Shown here one piece after another: positions 30,635 to 36,400 of a stretch of 36,400 nucleotides of DNA. The notes under the pieces were generated by a model. That model searched no databases, was not told the DNA's origin, and saw only the letters and a list, made by a program, of their open reading frames with translations. How positions within the stretch are numbered: position 1 is the stretch's first letter; each line of letters begins with the position of its first letter. The translations under genes and the position numbers were made by a program. Source of the DNA: a bacterium (lineage in GTDB: Bacteria > Patescibacteriota > Minisyncoccia > Phycocordibacterales > UBA9973); assembly GCA_027484965.1 (NCBI GenBank), contig JAIXRY010000013.1:1-36400 (forward strand), read 5' to 3'.

Positions 30635-31508
30635 TCGACACCTCCAATTCTGCCATACGTTGGTTATGTTGCAACTCCCCAAACAATGCCCTGAAATCTG
30701 GACTCTTTTGATGCAGTGCTTGTATTTGTGCTTTGTCCGTAATACCAAACTGATTGGCTGCTGCTGCCACGTCCTTTAAATTCATTCCTGGTACGTGTAG
30801 CACTTGCGCTCTAAACCTACTTACTATCTGCGGGAAGCAATGCGCTCTCATTCGGTTGCGCCTTGCCTTCGCTTGCAGATTGCTCCAATAGTTATTGGCA
30901 CCTACCAATACTATCGCACATTGTCCTTCCAAGGCATCGTAAATAGCTTTAATGGTGCTGTAGTTGTGGTCAGTCAGATTTTCCGCCTCATCCACTATTA
31001 TAATCGGGTTCTTTACTTCCGATAGCTTGGCTTGGATATGCTCTCTTAAGTCATACTGACTTTCATAGATGCCTAAGCCTAGCAACGAACCCAATACTTG
31101 TACAAACTTCTTTGGTGTAAAGTCCGCTGCAGCTGTAATCTTATAAGTGCCTATCGGGTATTTGCTAATGAAGGAGTTGATTGCAAAGGTTTTGCCTGCT
31201 CCGGTATTGCCGTCTATTACTCCCGCAAGCGACCAGTGCTTTAACTCTGCCAGCTTGCCCATAATAGACCTGTAACTATCGGTTTCTACCACATCCACGC
31301 CTAAGCCCATCGCCTTGGCAAGTGAAGTAAACACACTTTCAGGGATAGCGCTGCCATTCGAATAATCGTCAAACTTTCTCCCCAGTACGTGGGTAATCAT
31401 TGCAGGATTAATCTTGGCTTTCTTTGCCAATTCTGCATTAGATACTGTTTTCTCTGCCTTAAAGCGTTCCACGGCTTGGGCAATTTTTTCTTTTTCCTCT
31501 TTGCTCAT
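30627..31508 (-). CDS. MuB-like transposition ATPase
   Basis: The 293-residue protein starts with an HTH segment (VSNAELAKKAKINPAMITHVLGRK, ~22-45), then Walker A GNTGAGKT (100-107) and Walker B IIIVDEAE (169-176). An AAA+ ATPase with an N-terminal HTH directly downstream of a MuA-like gene is the MuB plan. MuB binds target DNA, recruits the MuA complex and gives target immunity. The order A-B is conserved. Confidence 0.93.
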   Translation of the reverse strand: MSKEEKEKIAQAVERFKAEKTVSNAELAKKAKINPAMITHVLGRKFDDYSNGSAIPESVFTSLAKAMGLGVDVVETDSYRSIMGKLAELKHWSLAGVIDGNTGAGKTFAINSFISKYPIGTYKITAAADFTPKKFVQVLGSLLGLGIYESQYDLREHIQAKLSEVKNPIIIVDEAENLTDHNYSTIKAIYDALEGQCAIVLVGANNYWSNLQAKARRNRMRAHCFPQIVSRFRAQVLHVPGMNLKDVAAAANQFGITDKAQIQALHQKSPDFRALFGELQHNQRMAELEVSNG

Positions 31509-31530
31509 TCGTTATTTGATGGTTATTTGA

Positions 31531-33723
31531 TTACTGATTAAAGTTTCTATCCGCCAAGCGCATCATTCGCTCGTAATGGCTATCTATGCTTTGTATCGGC
31601 GCAGAAGGAGCAGCAACCACTGGCACCAACTCTTCTTCCTCCGCTTCTTGGCTGTTGTTGAACATCTGCTCGTACATACTGGCTTCGCCTTCGTTGTACG
31701 CCTTCTTGGAGTAGTAGCTTATGCCCTCAAATCCCGCCTCTTGCGTAATCTGCTTGGCTTCTTCTGCTTTCTCTTTCAGTCTGCGCAATTGTTCCTTTTT
31801 GGTGGCTAATCCTGCCTGTACTTGTGGCACTGTGGTAGCATCGTAATCGGCTATCGCCCTTGCGGTGGCTACTTTCACATTCGCCCAGGCAATAAATCGC
31901 TTGTCGCCTTTGGTATCTTGGATATAGAGTGCCACTGGTGCATCCAAGTTTGTCGGATCTTGCTTTATCCAAAACCTTTCATTGGTATAGCGCAGCAAGA
32001 ACTCGGTATCGGCGTACCAAATGCCGTTCACTTGCTCCTTGTACACTTCGTAAGTATGCTTTACAGTTCTAGTCGTTAGGGTTATACCCTGCTTACCATA
32101 AACCACGCTATCCTCACGCCACATATAAAACATTGCCAACTCATCGTCCTTGGTATAGGCTCTTGCAACATCGCTCTTACCCGCCTTATAGCGTTCCCAA
32201 GGGGTTTTGCCGTCCTTGCCTGGTGTATTATTCCAAGTCAATAGTGCTTCTTCGCCCAACTGTATCGCCTGCTCCCTTGTCGGTAGCTGGTCAACTGGTA
32301 CGTTCAAATGCCTATCGTAGGTAGTCTTGGCACTGTTCACTCGGCTGCGTGAGCCTCGTGCTGTTATATTCATACCTGTGAAGCTGTCAAAGCTTCTAAG
32401 GATAGTATCCTGGAAGCGACCAAACGTGCGCTCAATCAATTTCGACTGACCGTTATTCGGCATCGCAGGGAAGTGAGTGCCTTGGTAGTAGTGGTTGAAG
32501 AAGCCTTTATTAGCTCCGTCATTATCCCACATCACCTGATGAGGAAAACACCTACCCGCCACTTCCATCGCCTTGCGCATCGCTTGCGATACTGCTGCAC
32601 TATCTTCTTTTTCGGTAAACACCCAACCCAAGAAGCAATCTGAATGTCCGTCCATTACAGCGATCATATTCAACCTTGCCTTGGCAATCATTTTGCCCGC
32701 ACGGTCTGCCTCTTGGTAGTACATATTGTGCTTAGTGCCATCTATATACCATATCGCATCGCTAAAGCTTGGTCTGCGTGTCATTAACGTGTACCCAAAC
32801 CTTGCTTTGTGGGCCTGTAAGCCATCACGCTGCAACGCTACTATTTGCGCTGTTTCAGGCTGGTTTAAACGGCGTTTAACGGTGTTATAAGATATCGCCT
32901 CCAAACCTTTTTCAAGTTTGTCAGCCTCTTTCTGATAGCTTGCAAATACCTGTCTTGCACTTGGCTTATTCTTACTGCTGGCAAGGTCTATTAGGTACGC
33001 CTCACCTATCTCAAATAGCTTTTCGGCATTTCTATTGCCAAAGCTGCTATGGATTAGCGTAATCGCTCCCGCCTCGTGATAGGCTTGCAACTTCGCCTCT
33101 ATCTGCTTTACAGTTGCAGGAAGTTTTACTCCTTCTGCTCTTGCGCAATCCACTAAAAACGAAAGACAATCTTTCCACGTCTTGCAACCTGTCAACTGCT
33201 CACGTTCCGCTTTATTCTGAAAGCAAGGCAGCGATATTAAATTCAGCCACCTACTTACTGCAATGTATTCCTGTTTTTTTGCTTCGGGCAATCCACCCAG
33301 TGCCTTGCCTTGCAATTCACCTGTGGCAGGATTCGCCACTTCACGAGTTACTTTAAACGTATTCAACACTTGCAAATCCTCCACCGTAGCAGCTGGCAAC
33401 ATTCTCAATATCGCCATCTTACCAGTCTGTTGGGCTTGCGCTCTATACTTCGCCATCATCTCCGCTTGTGTCGGTAACCCGCAGGCCTTTACCGTTGCAG
33501 CAGGGATGCTCGCATAAGCAACCAAGTTCTTGCGCTTGTCAGATGGATCACTAATGTTCTCCCATCCCTTGCCCTTGCCCGACCTGAAACGCTTAGTGCC
33601 AATGAAAATAGTATTTTCAGATACACCCAAGGCTTCCAATTCAGACCATTCCAAGAAAAGTGTTTGATTGATAAGTTTCAAAGCCTTACTGTTTAAAGTG
33701 TTGAGGTGCCTCCTTGGCTTCAA
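31531..33723 (-). CDS. MuA-like DDE transposase
   Basis: The 730-residue protein has an N-terminal DNA-binding region, an rve-type core with Asp328 (YIDGTK), Asp400 (WDNDGANKG) and Glu431 (SKLIERTFGRFQ), and a C-terminal Mu-type beta-barrel and tail (to 730) that would contact MuB. The start is a TTG at 33723; no in-frame ATG lies upstream before a stop, and a GGGGG that could serve as ribosome site is locked in a hairpin. The gene is preceded by tRNA-like elements. Confidence 0.93.
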   Translation of the reverse strand: MKPRRHLNTLNSKALKLINQTLFLEWSELEALGVSENTIFIGTKRFRSGKGKGWENISDPSDKRKNLVAYASIPAATVKACGLPTQAEMMAKYRAQAQQTGKMAILRMLPAATVEDLQVLNTFKVTREVANPATGELQGKALGGLPEAKKQEYIAVSRWLNLISLPCFQNKAEREQLTGCKTWKDCLSFLVDCARAEGVKLPATVKQIEAKLQAYHEAGAITLIHSSFGNRNAEKLFEIGEAYLIDLASSKNKPSARQVFASYQKEADKLEKGLEAISYNTVKRRLNQPETAQIVALQRDGLQAHKARFGYTLMTRRPSFSDAIWYIDGTKHNMYYQEADRAGKMIAKARLNMIAVMDGHSDCFLGWVFTEKEDSAAVSQAMRKAMEVAGRCFPHQVMWDNDGANKGFFNHYYQGTHFPAMPNNGQSKLIERTFGRFQDTILRSFDSFTGMNITARGSRSRVNSAKTTYDRHLNVPVDQLPTREQAIQLGEEALLTWNNTPGKDGKTPWERYKAGKSDVARAYTKDDELAMFYMWREDSVVYGKQGITLTTRTVKHTYEVYKEQVNGIWYADTEFLLRYTNERFWIKQDPTNLDAPVALYIQDTKGDKRFIAWANVKVATARAIADYDATTVPQVQAGLATKKEQLRRLKEKAEEAKQITQEAGFEGISYYSKKAYNEGEASMYEQMFNNSQEAEEEELVPVVAAPSAPIQSIDSHYERMMRLADRNFNQ

Positions 33724-33729
33724 AACATT

Positions 33730-33750
33730 CCCCCAGTCAATAACCGGGGG
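33730..33750 (-). promoter_or_regulatory. hairpin at the transposase start
   Basis: On the minus strand CCCCCGGT-TATTG-ACTGGGGG forms an 8-bp stem ending 6 bases before the TTG start codon. The 3' strand includes the only G-rich ribosome-site-like sequence. It may hold down transposase translation. Confidence 0.5.
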
Positions 33751-33780
33751 CGTTCCACTACCATATTAATACACCAAATT

Positions 33781-33831
33781 TGGAAGCGACTAAGGGACTC
33801 GAACCCAAACCCGAAGGCAACCGTTATCGCT
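33781..33831 (-). ncRNA. tRNA-like minihelix 2, CCA end encoded
   Basis: On the minus strand AGCGAT pairs with GTCGCT (one G-T pair), followed by T and CCA. Between them is a T-arm-like GGG-TTCGAGT-CCC with the universal T-loop and a small GCC-TTCG-GGT hairpin. There is no room for D and anticodon arms. The T-stem has only three good pairs, so it is the weaker of the two copies. Confidence 0.5.
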
Positions 33832-33837
33832 TTTTAA

Positions 33838-33866
33838 TTAGCCCCGATGCAGTACATCGGGGTTAA
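33838..33866. terminator. stable hairpin between the tRNA-like elements
   Basis: TTAGCCCCGATG-CAGTA-CATCGGGGTTAA folds into a 12-bp stem with one G-T pair. On the minus strand it is followed by CTAATTAAAAAG, which is not a T-tail. It may separate or process the two tRNA-like units. Confidence 0.5.
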
Positions 33867-33902
33867 CTCACTAAAAAAAACTCTGTCATTACTCTCAGCT
33901 AT

Positions 33903-33954
33903 TGGTGGAGGCTAGCGAGGAGTTGAACCTCGTCCCCTGTGCCTACCTAGCCTC
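33903..33954 (-). ncRNA. tRNA-like minihelix 1, CCA end encoded
   Basis: On the minus strand GAGGCTAG pairs with CTAGCCTC (8 bp), then C-A-CCA. Inside is a perfect T-arm, CGAGG-TTCAACT-CCTCG, and only 14 linker bases in place of D and anticodon arms. The 3' portion (GGGGACGAGGTTCAACTCC...CTCCACCA) is much like the 3' end of tmRNA. It may be a processed RNA or a remnant. Confidence 0.55.
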
Positions 33955-33978
33955 ACCATTCCCGCTGCGTTTCGGTTT

Positions 33979-34368
33979 TTAAAGCTCAATACCCTCTCGT
34001 TGTCGCTGTGCATTCAAGTAATTAGCAGTTATCTGTTCAGGTGTTAAATCCACCCCTTCGCTAGCATCTGCCATCGGGTTCTCTTGGCTTACATACATAT
34101 AGCCTTCACGACTACTATGTATTTTTTCAAACTCCTCTTTTTTTAATTCTCTGAATCTGCGGGCAGCTTCATTAAGAAGTTGTTCTTGCGTAGTTTCAAT
34201 GGTTACCACCGCCTGTTGATAAATATCTACGGCAATAGCAACTCTAGGATTTAACGGAAGCTTGCCATTTACTTGCTTATAGATAGTTTCCCAGTGATAC
34301 TCACCAAGAAAAAACAGGTCTGCAACTACTTTAGAGTGCACTGTGTTAAATTCTTTTTCTTTGCTCAT
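33979..34368 (-). CDS. first early gene, hypothetical protein, 129 aa
   Basis: The frame can start farther up, inside the repressor start, but ATG 34368 (MSKEKEFNTVHSKVV) lies just after the predicted early promoter. The helical acidic protein has an ALNEAARRFRELKKEEFEKI-like amphipathic helix and an acidic C-terminus (LTPEQITANYLNAQRQREG). It holds the place of Mu ner but does not look like Ner. Its function is unknown. Confidence 0.65.
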   Translation of the reverse strand: MSKEKEFNTVHSKVVADLFFLGEYHWETIYKQVNGKLPLNPRVAIAVDIYQQAVVTIETTQEQLLNEAARRFRELKKEEFEKIHSSREGYMYVSQENPMADASEGVDLTPEQITANYLNAQRQREGIEL

Positions 34369-34391
34369 TCGTTTTTTACTACATTCGTTCG

Positions 34392-34428
34392 ACTGATGCA
34401 AACATAACAACAAAACGGGATATGTCAA
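34392..34428 (-). promoter_or_regulatory. early promoter overlapping the repressor start
   Basis: TTG (34428-34426), 19 bases and TATGTTTG (34406-34399) on the minus strand match the Bacteroidota consensus. The -33 element lies within the first codons of the repressor gene, so repressor translation start and early transcription share sequence. It drives the transposition operon. Confidence 0.7.
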
Positions 34429-35159
34429 CATTTATTGATAATAATTTATTAACAATTCGGGATAGATTTATCTATGTAGTTGATACTCAAAAGGAAACTT
34501 CTGAAAGAAAATTAGCAGAAAAACTTGGCATATCCCCCCAAAGGCTCAATAAGGTCGTAAAAAACGGCACTGAACCCTCAACTGAACTAATATCACTAAT
34601 CGTTGACAGGCTTGGGGTAAATCCCTTTTGGTTGCTACACGGCAAAGGATCTCCATTTACTAACCAAAGCGGCTATAGTACCGCTCAAGAACCACCGCCT
34701 GGTTATTCCAATGCATCTACCGTTGGCTTTATTACGCCAACTGCAACGGTCCGCTACCTGCCTGATATGATGGTATCTGCTGGTTATGCCGATATGCTTA
34801 CCAGTAGCCAAGTGGAGTTATTGCCCGTTTCTTTTCAGCCTACAGCCGAAGAACAGGAAAAAGGAGTAGCGGTTAAGATATATGGCGATTCAATGGAGCC
34901 TGCAATTCAAGATGGTGCCACTGTTTTCCTTATGCCTCTTACACACGGCCAATGGCTGCGTATAAGTAAAGGCGTATTCTTTTTTGATACCGATAACACA
35001 CTTACTATTAAGCGTATCGCCCAAAACAACTTGCTCGGCACCCCAGCAACTATTACCCTCCAAGCCGATAACCCAAAATATCCAAACCTTACTCTGCCTG
35101 CAGAAAGCATCCGTGCCATCTGGAAGGTAACTCAAATCTTAAACCAACCAGTCCATTAA
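34422..35159 (+). CDS. prophage repressor, XRE HTH plus S24 LexA-like peptidase
   Basis: The 245-residue protein has an HTH at ~27-50 (SERKLAEKLGISPQRLNKVVKNG) and a C-terminal S24 domain: cleavage site Ala120-Gly121 (VSAGYADML), Ser157 (YGDSMEP) and Lys197 (TLTIKRIA). Residue spacing is that of self-cleaving repressors, so induction by RecA upon DNA damage is likely, which Mu itself lacks. It diverges from the early operon and keeps the lysogenic state. Confidence 0.92.
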   Translation: MSTFIDNNLLTIRDRFIYVVDTQKETSERKLAEKLGISPQRLNKVVKNGTEPSTELISLIVDRLGVNPFWLLHGKGSPFTNQSGYSTAQEPPPGYSNASTVGFITPTATVRYLPDMMVSAGYADMLTSSQVELLPVSFQPTAEEQEKGVAVKIYGDSMEPAIQDGATVFLMPLTHGQWLRISKGVFFFDTDNTLTIKRIAQNNLLGTPATITLQADNPKYPNLTLPAESIRAIWKVTQILNQPVH

Positions 35160-35164
35160 TAGCT

Positions 35165-35791
35165 ATGTTACCAGAGCAAAAACCAAACATCAAAGTATTC
35201 TCCTCACCCCAACAACTTGAAGAACGAAAGAAACAGGTTGAAGAAGAATTAGAAGCACTTAAATCTGGTTTATGGTACCCACTATCTGATCAGGAAAAAC
35301 AAAACCACAACATCAGACGAGCCGACCTTAAAAAGATGCTTGCTCTTGAAAAGAAGGCTTGGCAAGAAGTTGAAGCATCCCGTGTAAAGTGGGATCTAAT
35401 AAACAACCAACTTAAGTGGCTTAATCAGTCCCCAAAACAGCGAAGAACCAAAAGAACAGTTGCTATTGCCACCATTTCCTTAATCGGACTGGTAATTGTT
35501 TTAGCAATTGCCTTGAGCGACAAAAACCCATCGGCAAAAATTAACCCCGAGATAACCAACAGCTCTTTCGATGGATCTGTATTTGTTTGCGAGCAATATA
35601 TTAAAGAACGCCTGAACGATCGCAGCAGCTACGAGTCAGTAAGCTGGACCAAGGTTATAGAAAAACAAGACGGCCTACTTACAACCACCGCTACCTTCCG
35701 AGCCAAGAACGCTTTTGGAGCTTACATCTTACAAACCTTCACTTTTACTTATACCAAAGAAGGAACCATTATTTCGGCAACCCAACTGTAA
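35165..35791 (+). CDS. membrane protein co-expressed with the repressor
   Basis: The 208-residue protein has an N-terminal coiled coil (ERKKQVEEELEALKSG and LEKKAWQEVEASRVKW), one membrane span (TVAIATISLIGLVIVLAIAL, ~98-117) and an external domain of ~80 residues (VCEQYIKERLNDRSSYES...TATFRAKNAFGAYIL). It lies 5 bases after the repressor stop, so it is made in the lysogen. This suggests a superinfection-exclusion or fitness role, without direct proof. Confidence 0.7.
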   Translation: MLPEQKPNIKVFSSPQQLEERKKQVEEELEALKSGLWYPLSDQEKQNHNIRRADLKKMLALEKKAWQEVEASRVKWDLINNQLKWLNQSPKQRRTKRTVAIATISLIGLVIVLAIALSDKNPSAKINPEITNSSFDGSVFVCEQYIKERLNDRSSYESVSWTKVIEKQDGLLTTTATFRAKNAFGAYILQTFTFTYTKEGTIISATQL

Positions 35792-35848
35792 CAAACTTTT
35801 CTCTAAAACCATCCTGCCATAACGGCAGAATAATACATCCCTCTCTTA

Positions 35849-35880
35849 AAAAGCCTGATAGCCTATCAGGCTTTTGTTTT
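35849..35880 (+). terminator. intrinsic terminator of the repressor operon
   Basis: AAAAGCCTGATA-GCC-TATCAGGCTTTT is a perfect 12-bp stem with a TGTTTT tail. It ends the repressor-membrane protein unit. Confidence 0.88.
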
Positions 35881-35944
35881 AAGCTACGTAAACGCCCACA
35901 ATCTTCTTTTTGTGCAAAAAACTACCCAAACCGCCTATACGGCG

Positions 35945-35980
35945 AATGTACCACTAAATGTACCACTAAATGTACCCGTA
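35945..35980. repeat. 12-bp tandem repeat, three units
   Basis: AATGTACCACTA occurs twice in tandem (35945-35956, 35957-35968) and then AATGTACCCGTA (35969-35980). It is iteron-like, about one helical turn per unit, lying between the repressor terminator and the end. It may bind a phage protein. Confidence 0.75.
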
Positions 35981-36088
35981 ATATTGTAAAATATCCTATT
36001 TATACCCCTATTTTACTGTTGTTTTTGCCCGTTTTTAGCCCCTTTTTTAAGCCTATACCGCCCATTCCTTACAACTTATTCAGCACCC

Positions 36089-36104
36089 TTTAAAGTACTT
36101 TAAA
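36089..36104. repeat. TTTAAA pair, 10-bp period
   Basis: CTTTAAAG occurs twice, separated by TA, with TTTAAA at 36089 and 36099. It is the first of three arrays at this end. Confidence 0.6.
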
Positions 36105-36142
36105 GGCGCACCTATCCCGCTGGTGCTTTGCCCTGCATTTCC

Positions 36143-36181
36143 TTTAAATCTGCTTTAAAGCACCTTTAAACCCACTTTTTA
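36143..36181. repeat. TTTAAA array, three to four units at 11-bp period
   Basis: TTTAAA at 36143, 36154 and 36165 and TTTTTA at 36176 keep exact 11-bp spacing. Linkers TCTGC, GCACC and CCCAC vary; CCCAC also occurs in the array at 305-332 at the opposite end. Confidence 0.7.
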
Positions 36182-36245
36182 GGCACTAAAAAAGGGCATC
36201 CCGCCCCTATTTATATACCACATATCTACTTTACCCCCTCCATCC

Positions 36246-36262
36246 TTTAAAGCCCCTTTAAA
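36246..36262. repeat. TTTAAA pair, 11-bp period
   Basis: TTTAAA at 36246 and 36257 with linker GCCCC, 37 bases before the inner end-motif. Confidence 0.6.
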
Positions 36263-36298
36263 GAATTGCACTGCCGTTCTACTCATTTCCAACACATC

Positions 36299-36311
36299 GG
36301 AAATTTTGTTT
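36299..36311. repeat. inner copy of the phage end motif
   Basis: GGAAATTTTGTTT matches the outer copy at 36375-36387 in the same orientation, 76 bases apart, and both are followed within a few bases by CCCCCC. Transposable phages have several transposase sites per end; this may be the second. Confidence 0.6.
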
Positions 36312-36374
36312 TTTGTCCCCCCTTCGCAACCCTCAAAAAATCAAATACTTACCCTCACCCCTCAATTCAAAAAA

Positions 36375-36387
36375 GGAAATTTTGTTT
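36375..36387. repeat. right terminal inverted repeat, putative transposase end-site
   Basis: GGAAATTTTGTTT is the exact inverse of the motif at 97-109. The 13 bases after it reach the window edge, so the true end or host junction may be just outside. Confidence 0.65.
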
Positions 36388-36400
36388 AGCCCCCCTTATA

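Larger units (their letters stand above)
97..36387. mobile_element. Mu-like transposable prophage
   Basis: The element is bounded by a 13-bp motif (AAACAAAATTTCC) at 97-109 and its inverted copy at 36375-36387. Between them lie repressor, MuA/MuB-like transposition proteins, early genes, head, lysis and contractile-tail genes, in a total of about 36.3 kb, which is close to the size of Mu. The exact ends are not fixed: no flanking duplication can be confirmed and the canonical TG/CA termini of Mu are not visible, so the true ends could lie a few bases outside these motifs. A TATAA is present 8 bases outside the motif on both sides in inverted orientation (84-88 and 36396-36400). Confidence 0.85.
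35881..36400. other. non-coding end region (control end of phage)
   Basis: About 500 bases hold no convincing gene. They contain the 12-bp tandem repeats (35945-35980), three TTTAAA arrays (36089, 36143, 36246) and two copies of the 13-bp end motif. A small GGGC/GCCC hairpin is present near 36193-36208. Short frames exist but lack support. Confidence 0.7.

Noticed and set aside
30635-30748. Longer start of the 59-aa gene inside the MuB-like gene
   Set aside because: It lies entirely within the MuB-like coding region in another frame; ATG 30634 gives the usual short overlap.
32864-32880. TTTAAA/TTTAAC pair with 11-bp spacing inside the transposase gene
   Set aside because: It is in coding sequence and imperfect; one such case is expected by chance in DNA of this composition.
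33781-33957. Two complete tRNA genes or a full tmRNA
   Set aside because: There is no space for D and anticodon arms in either unit, and no tmRNA 5' half or tag frame was found nearby.
34369-34431. Longer start of the first early gene within the repressor gene
   Set aside because: It would overlap the repressor start and lie upstream of the predicted early promoter; ATG 34368 fits better.
35945-35980. CRISPR array
   Set aside because: Units are 12 bp in direct tandem without spacers and no cas genes are present.
36193-36208. Terminator near the right end
   Set aside because: The GGGC/GCCC stem is short with no proper T-run, and no gene ends there.

Overview
The window holds an almost complete transposable (Mu-like) prophage of about 36.3 kb in a Bacteroidota-type genome. 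The Mu character rests on a DDE transposase next to a MuB-type ATPase, a GemA/gp16-like protein, a DUF3164 protein, a Mu-type portal and MuF head protein, and a Mu/P2-type contractile tail. The host assignment is inferred from promoters of the Bacteroidota form (TTG-N19..21-TAnnTTTG), weak or absent Shine-Dalgarno sequences, and a Bacteroidota-style lipoprotein and signal peptides. A 13-bp sequence occurs inverted at 97-109 and 36375-36387, with a further copy at 36299-36311. These are the likely transposase end-sites. The first ~96 bases look like an interrupted host gene.

Layout, in terms of this window. The phage 'left' (control) end lies at the right. An S24/XRE repressor (34422-35159, +) and a downstream membrane protein form the lysogenic unit and diverge from the early operon, which runs leftwards: an unknown early gene, two tRNA-like hairpins, MuA-like transposase, MuB-like ATPase, several small proteins, a RecA-like ATPase, a DUF3164 protein, a radical-SAM-like Gp37/Gp68 protein, ASCH, GemA and two further proteins (to 23840). 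A separate small leftward unit (23622-22543) has its own promoter with a 20-bp perfect palindrome, an HTH protein and a Cys-rich lipoprotein.

The late genes lie in two divergent arms that start from a common intergenic region at 15975-16088. The rightward arm (16089-22524) encodes small and large terminase, a DUF1320 protein, a portal-MuF fusion with an extra C-terminal domain that resembles a phage polymorphic toxin, a gpG-like morphogenesis protein and a gp37-like tail protein. It ends head-on with the leftward genes at a bidirectional terminator (22523-22543). The leftward arm (15974-328) encodes prohead protease/scaffold, major capsid, a secreted protein, a lysis cassette (holin, amidase, spanin-like protein), a CAT-anticodon tRNA, sheath, tube, a tail-assembly chaperone with a -1 frameshift signal, tape measure, baseplate, fibres and a DNA adenine methylase.

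Structure not explained by the genes: (i) arrays of TTTAAA repeated every 11 bp at both ends and just upstream of several key genes; (ii) a three-copy intercistronic RNA element with two compensated base pairs; (iii) two tandem anticodon-less tRNA-like minihelices with encoded CCA ends ahead of the transposase; (iv) a toxin-like domain fused to the portal; (v) a canonical A-AAA-AAG frameshift site. All functional statements come from reading the sequence; no database search was run.
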